From Crocinitomicaceae bacterium (GTDB lineage: Bacteria; Bacteroidota; Bacteroidia; Flavobacteriales_D; Crocinitomicaceae), in NCBI GenBank assembly GCA_030833265.1, contig JAURHO010000040.1, forward strand, positions 1 through 11,651: a DNA stretch of 11,651 nucleotides. The letters run 5' to 3'. The notes beneath the pieces were generated by a model. The model was not told the DNA's origin. It did no database searches and saw only the letters and a list, made by a program, of their open reading frames with translations. Shown piece after piece: positions 1 to 6,042 of the stretch (position 1 is the first letter of the stretch; each line of letters starts with the position of its first letter). The position numbers and the translations under genes were made by a program.

Positions 1-414
1 TTGCTTATTGGTACCAAATTGCATATTGGTTGCTCCTGTCTGAAAAATCCAAATAAAGTTTCCAGCAGCATTCGTGGCGTGCATGATAGGAATTCCAACT
101 ACAGAACTTGTGTTGCGGTTATGCCATAGGGACACCGTAAAAGTTGAAGTCGGATTAAAAATAAAGTTGGGTGTATTGTTGATCAAATATTGACTAACTC
201 CATTAAAATCTAATGCTGAGTTGGCATTATTGAAACGATCTGTGGTTGGAACCGCCCCGTTGTTTGTCAGGCTATTTGCATTTGCATTGGCATCGGTGCC
301 ATTTCCATTTAGTGGGAAATAAGAGATGAGTCCATAAACAGGCACATAGGATGGGATTTGTGCGAGTGCTTGAAAGGAAGCTATTAAGACAAAAACAAAT
401 AGAAGTTTTTTCAT
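1..414 (-). CDS. Secreted LamG/concanavalin-like domain protein, N-terminal part (runs off left edge)
   Basis: The first 138 codons are visible and the gene continues past base 1. The start is the ATG read from 414 on the minus strand. It is followed by a clear signal peptide (MKKLLFVFVLIASFQALAQ, likely cut after ALA). The mature N-terminus has the pattern typical of Bacteroidota LamG (concanavalin A-like lectin/glucanase) proteins: IPSYVP..GLISYFPLNGN, then an N/A-rich spacer, then TTDRFNNANSALDFNG around residues 57-72, and a later strand TFTVSLWHNR around residues 91-100. Such domains usually sit in large exported surface proteins with a C-terminal T9SS tag, but that end is not visible, so export by T9SS is inference. 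The ligand cannot be told. The gene is divergent from the carotenoid gene at 581, with 166 bases between the starts. Confidence 0.8.
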   Translation of the reverse strand, partial: MKKLLFVFVLIASFQALAQIPSYVPVYGLISYFPLNGNGTDANANANSLTNNGAVPTTDRFNNANSALDFNGVSQYLINNTPNFIFNPTSTFTVSLWHNRNTSSVVGIPIMHATNAAGNFIWIFQTGATNMQFGTNKQ

Positions 415-506
415 GGTTTAGATTTGATACTAAGATAAGGATATTGTGAAGTTATTTGAAAAATAAGATACATCTACGTTGTTTGAATTACTTCACATCA
501 AGTAAA

Positions 507-545
507 TACAATGTTGTAAAATATTGTAAATCAAACATTTTACAA
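507..545. promoter_or_regulatory. Candidate operator: cluster of TTGTAAA half-sites upstream of the crtY-blh gene
   Basis: Four related half-sites lie in 39 bases: TACAA (507-511), TTGTAAA (514-520), TTGTAAA (524-530) and TTTACAA (539-545). The two direct copies are exactly 10 bases apart, one helical turn. TTGTAAAAT (514-522) and ATTTTACAA (537-545) form a perfect 9-base inverted repeat around a 14-base spacer. The cluster ends 35 bases before the GTG start of the lycopene cyclase/retinal gene and lies in the divergent region shared with the LamG gene. Repeated TGTA-type half-sites are known for light-responsive MerR-family regulators (CarH/LitR) of carotenoid genes in other bacteria. Assigning that regulator here is inference, and A+T-rich DNA makes such words common. 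No exact TAnnTTTG promoter box was found between 415 and 580. Confidence 0.35.
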
Positions 546-580
546 AAAATAGGGTTATATTAATAACCTAAACCTACTAC

Positions 581-2542
581 GTGCTACCTGAAAACCAAGC
601 CTTTGATTATGCCTTTTTGGGTATGGGCTGTGCCAATTCATTACTAGTTATGGCATTGCACCAGCGTGGTTTATTGAGTGCCACACATGTTTTAGTGCTT
701 GAGCCTGCCCAAAAAATACGAAATGACCGCACTTTTTGCTTTTGGCTCAGCCCGACAGAATTAAAGGAATCAGGGCTTAAACCATTGGTGAGTCATAGTT
801 GGGAAAAAGTCAGTTGCAATGCTCAACCTGCTCAAATTTTACAAGATAAAAAGTACTATTACCTGAAGGCAGAGGTGCTTTTTGAGCACGTACAAAAAAT
901 ACTGAACGAGGTCGGTGCAGACTGGCATCACGAGCTTTATTCTGGTGAACCCCAACACTTAGCCAAACATGTATTTGACTCACGCCCGCCGAATTGGGAG
1001 GTCTTGTCTGTAAATCAAGAGTTGATTTATCAGAGTTTTTATGGATGGTTTATTCGGACCAAAGACCCGATTTTTGATGCTGCTACATTTACCATGATGG
1101 ATTTCAATATTGATCAGCAGGGGCAAGCACAATTTATGTACGTTTTACCGTTTGATGCGCATACAGCACTGATTGAGCCCACGCGATTTAGCCAAGTGAA
1201 GCTCTGTGAAACGAATGCGCGTGCACTAATGGATTCCTATTTAGCGCCGTATCAAACGTTTTATGAAATCTTAGAATCTGAGAAAGGTTGTATTCCGATG
1301 TGTGGCGCTCAATTTGATATAGGAAATAGCCCAACAAATGTATGGCCAACGGGAGCCAATGCAGGAAAATTGAAGCCAAGCACTGGCTATTCTTTTGTAA
1401 GAAATTTGCGCGATGTCAATCAGATTGCGGATGCATTGTCTTCCAAGCAAAAGATACAACGCAAAAAATCAAAGTCCCGCTTTGCATTTTATGACCGTTT
1501 GTTATTAGAAATTTTACACCGCAAACCCCAAGCTGGCAAACAGATTTTTAGCCGTTTATTTGCGCGAAATAACACTGTTGATGTACTCAGCTTTTTGGAC
1601 GAAGAAACCACTGTTTGGCAAGAAATCAAACTGATGTCAAGCCTGCCTATTTACATTTTTTTGGCGGCTGCTTTTCGATACCTGTTCCGAAAAGCAAAGG
1701 CTTCTTTTTGGCCAGCTTCTTTAGGATTATGCATTGGGATTTTACTTTTATTGGCAAATGCTTTTGGTGTTTTGAATGCGTTTGGGCCTATTTGGATTCT
1801 CGGACTTCTGTTGGTTGGCATACCACATGGGGCTCTTGATCATTTGCACAGCTTGCAAAAAGTCACAACTTTGAATTTGCTAATTTATATTGTCAAATAT
1901 TTGGTCTTAGGAGCACTGATGTTCGGATGCTGGTTTATTTCAGCGCCAGCGGCATTGCTCTTGTTTGTTACTTATTCTGCTTGGCATTTTGGTGAAGCAG
2001 ACCTCAGGTTATGGAAACCAGCGGCTCAGTGGCCTGCAGTTTTCCTATGGGGTTTTTTTATGCTTTTTGGCTTATTCATACCGCATCTGAATGAAGTAGT
2101 AGTTACGTTAAAAAGCATGCAGGTTGAAATTCCATCAGGCATCATTCAAATCTTGCATGTTAATACCTTTGCTTCAAATTTATTCTTGTTTTGTCTGGGC
2201 TTGTTCTTTGTCTGGCGCTTCCCATTGAAAGGTGTTTTCTCATCTTTATTATTGTTATTAATGGCCGCTCAACTTCCTTTGTTTGCGGCATTTGGCTTGT
2301 ATTTTATTTTTCAGCACAGTGTCAACGGGTGGAAGCAACTCAGGGGAAATCTTCAGAAGAGTCATTTCAGGTTATGGCTGCACGCCTTGCCATTTACCCT
2401 AGGCAGCGTACTGATTTTTTGGATTTTCTATGACGTGAAAGCTAATTTCAATGACGGGCAAGCGTTTATTTTTCTTTCGGCTTTGAGTTTTCCGCATGTA
2501 CTACTGATGCATCGCCTGTATCAAAAAGCCCTTTTTAAATAG
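581..2542 (+). CDS. Lycopene beta-cyclase (CrtY) fused to Brp/Blh-type beta-carotene 15,15'-dioxygenase
   Basis: This 653-residue two-enzyme protein is predicted to cyclise lycopene to beta-carotene and cleave that to retinal. Residues 8-365 are a CrtY-type FAD enzyme: nucleotide-binding GMGCANS (14-20), NDRTFCFW (48-55), FYGWFIRT (153-160), MMDF (172-175), YVLPF..ALIEPTRFS (187-204, with the catalytic-type Glu199), GCIPM (236-240), KPSTGYSF (265-272) and FYDRLLLEILH (303-313). Residues about 375-653 are a polytopic membrane domain of the Brp/Blh family: GIPHGALDHLH (413-423), YSAWHFGEAD (465-474), FQHSVNGW (577-584) and FPHVLLMH (637-644). Each half is about full family length. The start is GTG. 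It is the only plausible one, because an in-frame stop lies at 569-571 and the first ATG falls inside the FAD motif. No Shine-Dalgarno is seen. The fourth iron-ligand His of Blh appears to be Gly583. Cyclase identity is secure; activity of the cleavage half is inferred. Confidence 0.93.
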   Translation: MLPENQAFDYAFLGMGCANSLLVMALHQRGLLSATHVLVLEPAQKIRNDRTFCFWLSPTELKESGLKPLVSHSWEKVSCNAQPAQILQDKKYYYLKAEVLFEHVQKILNEVGADWHHELYSGEPQHLAKHVFDSRPPNWEVLSVNQELIYQSFYGWFIRTKDPIFDAATFTMMDFNIDQQGQAQFMYVLPFDAHTALIEPTRFSQVKLCETNARALMDSYLAPYQTFYEILESEKGCIPMCGAQFDIGNSPTNVWPTGANAGKLKPSTGYSFVRNLRDVNQIADALSSKQKIQRKKSKSRFAFYDRLLLEILHRKPQAGKQIFSRLFARNNTVDVLSFLDEETTVWQEIKLMSSLPIYIFLAAAFRYLFRKAKASFWPASLGLCIGILLLLANAFGVLNAFGPIWILGLLLVGIPHGALDHLHSLQKVTTLNLLIYIVKYLVLGALMFGCWFISAPAALLLFVTYSAWHFGEADLRLWKPAAQWPAVFLWGFFMLFGLFIPHLNEVVVTLKSMQVEIPSGIIQILHVNTFASNLFLFCLGLFFVWRFPLKGVFSSLLLLLMAAQLPLFAAFGLYFIFQHSVNGWKQLRGNLQKSHFRLWLHALPFTLGSVLIFWIFYDVKANFNDGQAFIFLSALSFPHVLLMHRLYQKALFK

Positions 2543-2588
2543 CACTTGCAAAAAACGCAACTACTCTTGTGGTGTTTGTGAAATTAAG

Positions 2589-2620
2589 TTAGGCGAAGGC
2601 ATGAATGCGCCCTATTTTTG
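2589..2620 (+). promoter_or_regulatory. Bacteroidota-type promoter for the 2648 gene
   Basis: TATTTTTG at 2613-2620 matches the Bacteroidota -7 consensus TAnnTTTG exactly. The -33 element would be the imperfect TTA(G) at 2589-2591 (consensus TTG), 21 bases upstream. Transcription would begin near 2625-2628, giving a leader of roughly 20 bases before the ATG at 2648. An imperfect inverted repeat, TAGGCG (2590-2595) against CGCCCTA (2608-2614), lies in the spacer and could be an operator or chance. Confidence 0.5.
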
Positions 2621-2647
2621 ATTGGTACAAAATTATATCAATCGCTC

Positions 2648-3790
2648 ATGAAATCCTTGGTCTGTTTAGCATTACTGCTTATCTCTTGTCAGCATCTTTC
2701 TGCTCAATCTGTCTTATTTAGTAATTGGCAGTACAAACGGCATTTTCCACCTCAAGAAAAGTGGGAGCTTTTAAAGCTGAAAGCAACTGATTCTGTAATT
2801 ACGTGCATGAAGTATTATTTTCGGTCAGAGGACACCCTCTATTTTCGGGAATATCCGAGTGAACGAATTCATAAAATCAGTAAAAAAGATCTTACAGAAC
2901 TTCCTTTTTCGGTAGGAAAGGACTATCGTTTTTCAAAGCGCAATCAAAATCTGGAAACGGCGGCCTTGAAACCAAAAATCTTCTTGGGCTTAACTGCAGC
3001 TTCATTAGCCGGTATCGCCATTGACTTGGCACAACCGAGTCCTGTTTTATTGAGTGCCCCCAATTTTTATGTCTTACCAGTATTTATGGCGGCCTTATAT
3101 GTTCAGGCAAAAAAAATGGATCGCTATTTGAATTATTATCAAATTGCTGAAAATCAAAAATTTTCTAGACCATTACAATTGCCACCCAAACCACAAAAAA
3201 ATCTACCTGAAGAATTAGTCCAGCAATCAAATAAACCGGTCAATCAAAGTACAGACAATGTTTCAAATGCGCAGCAAACCAAGAAAATTGCATCTCAAGA
3301 AAATTTAGTGAATGCTGGCGGCACAAATATTTCTGATGCCTATCGCAACGGAACTGCAGGGGAAGCAGAGCAACAAATTTTACGTACTAAATCTGGTTGT
3401 GTTTATAAGTTATCAGATTATTATTTTCAGTCTGATGGGTTTTACTATTTTTCAGTTGCTGAATATCCAGGCACTTACCGAATGGCCATAGATGAAGTGG
3501 TAGAATTATCTGGCGTAACTAAAATTGGCCGGGATCGCAGGTTTGACAGAAAAAAGGCTGTTGTTGCAGGAGCTAAGTTCAATAAAATAATGGGCGTCAT
3601 GTATGGGATAACAGGAACAATAATTGGCGCTGCCGCTGTCGGTTTTGCAACTTACAGTGTGCCAGGGGCCATTTTTGGCGGCATCGGCATTGGTATTTTA
3701 CCTGCAACATTAATAGTTGCAAATAGCAATAAAACTATAAAATACTACGAGATGTTTCAGACTGCACCTAGGATTTCTTGTGCTGAGTAA
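2648..3790 (+). CDS. Unrecognised exported protein with duplicated beta-domain plus membrane-hairpin unit
   Basis: 380 residues, with no family recognised. The frame is open from a TTG at 2618, but the ATG at 2648 is preferred: it starts a normal signal sequence (MKSLVCLALLLISCQHLSAQ), and the TTG overlaps a promoter -7 box. The signal could be cut after LSA, or LISC could be a lipobox at Cys14; the sequence does not decide. The protein is two diverged copies of one unit. Copy 1 (residues 43-98) has YYF (56-58), EYP (68-70) and GKDYRF (90-95). Copy 2 (244-302) has YYF (258-260), EYP (272-274) and GRDRRF (294-299). Each copy is followed by two hydrophobic stretches, about 110-126 with 141-152 and about 312-334 with 338-358; the second pair is Gly-rich. 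A polar Gln/Asn/Lys-rich linker (about 170-243) joins them. It follows the crtY-blh gene by 105 bases and converges on the DOMON gene with a 9-base gap. Confidence 0.8.
   Translation: MKSLVCLALLLISCQHLSAQSVLFSNWQYKRHFPPQEKWELLKLKATDSVITCMKYYFRSEDTLYFREYPSERIHKISKKDLTELPFSVGKDYRFSKRNQNLETAALKPKIFLGLTAASLAGIAIDLAQPSPVLLSAPNFYVLPVFMAALYVQAKKMDRYLNYYQIAENQKFSRPLQLPPKPQKNLPEELVQQSNKPVNQSTDNVSNAQQTKKIASQENLVNAGGTNISDAYRNGTAGEAEQQILRTKSGCVYKLSDYYFQSDGFYYFSVAEYPGTYRMAIDEVVELSGVTKIGRDRRFDRKKAVVAGAKFNKIMGVMYGITGTIIGAAAVGFATYSVPGAIFGGIGIGILPATLIVANSNKTIKYYEMFQTAPRISCAE
2774..2941 (+). repeat. Protein-level internal duplication, copy 1
   Basis: This encodes residues 43-98 of the 2648-3790 protein. It pairs with 3377-3553: YYF-x8-(gap)-EYP, then a Lys/Asp-rich helix-like stretch ending TEL, then GKDYRF. 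The match is visible in protein only, which implies an old duplication. Confidence 0.65.
3377..3553 (+). repeat. Protein-level internal duplication, copy 2
   Basis: This encodes residues 244-302 of the 2648-3790 protein, with YYF, EYP, VEL and GRDRRF in the same order as copy 1 and only short length differences. A membrane hairpin follows each copy, so the duplicated unit is probably the beta-domain plus hairpin. Confidence 0.65.
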
Positions 3791-3799
3791 GGGCAGTAA

Positions 3800-5497
3800 T
3801 TATTCAACCAGAAAAGGGTAGTGTCGTCCTTGAACTTCAAGGAAGAAAATGCCAATTGGCAGGCGTTCTAGTTCAATTTTTGAATCTCGAATGGTACCAA
3901 ACTGAAGGCATTCCCCAATTACAGAATGTATGCTATATGGTGTTTCGTTTTTGATATTTTGGACCATTATTATACCGGCACTTTTCACAGGATTTGGATA
4001 AATACGAAGTGCTTTATTGAGTTCATCTAGGCCACTATCTTCGACAGTTACGTTAAATGTAACAGAACTATCACAGCCAAAGCTAGAAGTAAAGAACTGT
4101 GTATAGCTACCCGAAGTGAAATATTCAATATTATTCCAGGTAAATAAATCAAAAACAACGGTGTCTAATACAATTGATTCAATTGGGTGAATTGTTAGGT
4201 TAAGCGTGGTAATGGAGTCACAACCTGATACACTTTGTGATGAATCAATATAGACTCCTGATTGAAAATAATTTTGGTTATTCCAGGCATAGCTGCCACA
4301 AGCTGCTTCTGTTAAATTCACTTCAATTGTATTGGAAATAGTGAGCGTTAATACGACCGTAGAATCACAGCCATGGATGGTTTGCCCAGAGAAATTATAG
4401 GTACCACTTTGTGTATAGGTTTGCCCATTCCAAGTGTAAGCATTGCAAGTACTTATATTTATATTTTGCGCTACTGCCTGGTATTGTTGGAGTGTAATAC
4501 TGACAGGACTACTTTGCCCACAATTGTTCTGTGCTAGAACACTTAGGTTGCCGGTTTGAAAACTTGGTCCAAATAATAAAAAGAGATTGGTCCCTGTACT
4601 ACTTCCAGTACTTCCATTGGGCGTTGTCCAAACATAAGCGTTAGCTCCACTAACCGCATTAATAAAGAAGGTTTGCCCTGCCGCATTATAACAAAAACTG
4701 CTGCTACCATTGATGCCAGTTGGCGCTGCTGGCGCTGCATTAATCGTTACTGTTACTGCTAATCTTGAAGTAGATTCTAGCCCATTTACCGTCTGAGAAG
4801 CGTAATAGGTTGTGCCATTAACTAATGCTGTTGACGTAGGGAGTGGCGCGCCTCCGTTTGCAAAGGCATACCATTGAATGGCAGTGCCGCTCACTGAAAG
4901 TTGAGCTAATGTAGCGCCGCTACAAAATGTTTGGTTTGCCTGGCCAGTTGGTGCAACAGGAGGAGTTGGAGGTGGTATAAATGTAAAGGTTGCTAAAGCA
5001 ATGCCTCTATTTGAACTTCCGTGGTAGCTATAATTGAATGAACTGCTGCTTGCACGTGCCCAAATTAAACTGATATTACTCGGGACACCGTTAAATGTGT
5101 AGTCATTAGGGTCATTGGTATTAAGTGCTCTGGTTGCAATGATTGTTCTGGTTGTTCCTACAACAGCATCTGAACTGATCGTCCAATCTTGTTGAGAATC
5201 AGTCACGGGAGCGGAATAACCAGCCAATTCGGCATCAAAAGAATTGAGCACACCAGCGCTATGAACACCAACAACATCGGTTCCGTTTGCCATACTTCCC
5301 GCATTAAAACCTAATGCAAACCAACGTCCTGCTGGCCCCGTGAGCGTTAAAGTAACCTGTGTACCAACATCGATTTTAGCTGTCATGGCTAAGCCAGCCG
5401 TTGTACTTAAATTGATAACCCCTGTGGTATATGTTTGGGCATTGATACCTACCCAAGTGAAAAAAGATAGGAGCGCAATTAGTAATTTATTTTTCAT
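3800..5497 (-). CDS. T9SS-exported surface protein: DOMON, Ig-like, PKD-like, three 'GCDS' repeats, sorting tag
   Basis: 565 residues. The signal peptide is residues 1-20 (cut after NA). Residues about 22-173 look like a DOMON domain: RWFALGFN (58-65), D74 in NGTDVVG, a D-rich middle, SLIWARAS (143-150) and YHGSSNRG (158-165). Met69 and His159 occupy the positions of the b-haem Met and His ligands in the cellobiose dehydrogenase cytochrome, so haem binding is plausible; sugar binding is the other known DOMON role. An Ig-like domain (about 178-253) and a PKD-like domain (about 256-337) follow. Next come three repeats of about 45 residues with (S)YTWNG..Y..SG.Y and GCDS, then a type A T9SS tag beginning LRIYPNP (497-503). 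The product should reach the cell surface. Its start overlaps the end of the ankyrin gene by 11 bases, so translation may be coupled. It converges on the 2648 gene, with no clear terminator in the 9-base gap. Confidence 0.88.
   Translation of the reverse strand: MKNKLLIALLSFFTWVGINAQTYTTGVINLSTTAGLAMTAKIDVGTQVTLTLTGPAGRWFALGFNAGSMANGTDVVGVHSAGVLNSFDAELAGYSAPVTDSQQDWTISSDAVVGTTRTIIATRALNTNDPNDYTFNGVPSNISLIWARASSSSFNYSYHGSSNRGIALATFTFIPPPTPPVAPTGQANQTFCSGATLAQLSVSGTAIQWYAFANGGAPLPTSTALVNGTTYYASQTVNGLESTSRLAVTVTINAAPAAPTGINGSSSFCYNAAGQTFFINAVSGANAYVWTTPNGSTGSSTGTNLFLLFGPSFQTGNLSVLAQNNCGQSSPVSITLQQYQAVAQNINISTCNAYTWNGQTYTQSGTYNFSGQTIHGCDSTVVLTLTISNTIEVNLTEAACGSYAWNNQNYFQSGVYIDSSQSVSGCDSITTLNLTIHPIESIVLDTVVFDLFTWNNIEYFTSGSYTQFFTSSFGCDSSVTFNVTVEDSGLDELNKALRIYPNPVKSAGIIMVQNIKNETPYSIHSVIGECLQFGTIRDSKIELERLPIGIFFLEVQGRHYPFLVE
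4043..4459 (-). repeat. Three tandem Cys/'GCDS' repeats inside the DOMON protein gene
   Basis: These encode residues 347-485: units 347-388, 394-436 and 443-485. Units 1 and 2 have a Cys five residues before the Trp (C351, C400) and a Cys in GCDS (C377, C426), a likely disulfide pair. Unit 3 keeps TWNN, the SG.Y and GCDS (C475) but has Phe449 in place of the first Cys. Such repeats are common spacers in Bacteroidota surface proteins. Confidence 0.8.
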
Positions 5498-6011
5498 ATT
5501 TCTGAACGATTTGATTCAATTTTGGATCGTTATAAAACAACAAGAGTTGTGAAATAGTTCTTCCTTGTGGATCCAAAATATCTAAACGTGCACCTGCTGC
5601 TAAGAGTTGCTCAATTTGCGTATAGCGTTTTAAATTTATTGCCAAGTGAAGCGGGTAGCCCAGTGCTTCAAACTGACACGTATCATTCACATCGACACCG
5701 CGATCAATGAGTAATTGCAACATTGGGGCATCGGCTTTAAAAATCACGCCGTAAATTGGTGAGCCTTCTTTGAAGCATCTTTTGGGATCTGCGCCTGCAT
5801 CTAATAGCGTAACGGCCACCTCATATCTTCCTCGGTATGTGGCTAACAAAAGTGGAGTGACGCCATTTTCAGATTGAAGTTCGAGCTGTTCCGGGTGTTT
5901 TTTAAGATATTTTTGCATCTCTTTAGCGGTTCCTTGTCTTGCGATATCAAATACGTCTTGCGCATTTGCTGTGCAATGAAGGAGGCTAAAAATCAGTAAA
6001 AATCTGAGCAT
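5487..6011 (-). CDS. Exported ankyrin-repeat protein
   Basis: 174 residues. The signal peptide is residues 1-17 (MLRFLLIFSLLHCTANA, cut before QD). The rest is four to five ankyrin repeats of about 33 residues: residues 18-48 (FDIARQG..KEMQKYLKKHP), 49-81 (NGVTPLLLATYRGRYEVAVTLLDAGAD), 82-115 (SPIYGVIF...MLQLLIDRGVDVN), 116-148 (YPLHLAINLKRYTQIEQLLAAGARLD) and a closing half-repeat from 149. Ankyrin repeats bind other proteins; the partner is unknown. With no membrane anchor or sorting tag it is probably periplasmic. It sits third in the minus-strand cluster, 31 bases after the outer-membrane protein gene, and overlaps the DOMON gene start by 11 bases (ATGAAAAATAA). That makes the DOMON protein or its export a plausible partner or client, by inference only. 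Confidence 0.88.
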   Translation of the reverse strand: MLRFLLIFSLLHCTANAQDVFDIARQGTAKEMQKYLKKHPEQLELQSENGVTPLLLATYRGRYEVAVTLLDAGADPKRCFKEGSPIYGVIFKADAPMLQLLIDRGVDVNDTCQFEALGYPLHLAINLKRYTQIEQLLAAGARLDILDPQGRTISQLLLFYNDPKLNQIVQKYEK

Positions 6012-6042
6012 AAGATTGCAATTATTATTTTGAGTAAAAAAA

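Noticed and set aside
455..485. Plus-strand promoter TTTG (455-458) with TACGTTGT (475-482) for the crtY-blh gene
   Set aside because: The -7 box misses the last two bases of TAnnTTTG, so it is too weak to annotate.
1188..1459. Minus-strand frames inside the lycopene cyclase gene
   Set aside because: They are opposite-strand shadows of a gene with clear family motifs, and have no recognisable domain or start context.
2547..2559. TTGC/GCAA hairpin after the crtY-blh stop as a terminator
   Set aside because: The stem is only four base pairs with no U-tract. No convincing terminator was seen between 2543 and 2612.
2618..2647. TTG start giving a 390-residue version of the exported protein
   Set aside because: It overlaps a perfect TAnnTTTG promoter box and puts ten non-signal residues before a complete signal peptide that starts at the ATG at 2648.
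2648..2690. Calling the 2648 protein a lipoprotein from LISC
   Set aside because: A lipobox is possible at Cys14, but the preceding stretch is short and an equally good signal peptidase I site (LSA/Q) follows, so it was left undecided.
4043..4459. Tandem repeat as a CRISPR array or VNTR
   Set aside because: The periodicity is in the protein (about 45 residues per unit); the DNA copies are diverged and have no spacer structure.
4543..4740. Minus-strand 65-residue frame inside the DOMON protein gene
   Set aside because: It is an alternative frame of the Ser/Gly/Thr-rich PKD-like region, with no independent support.
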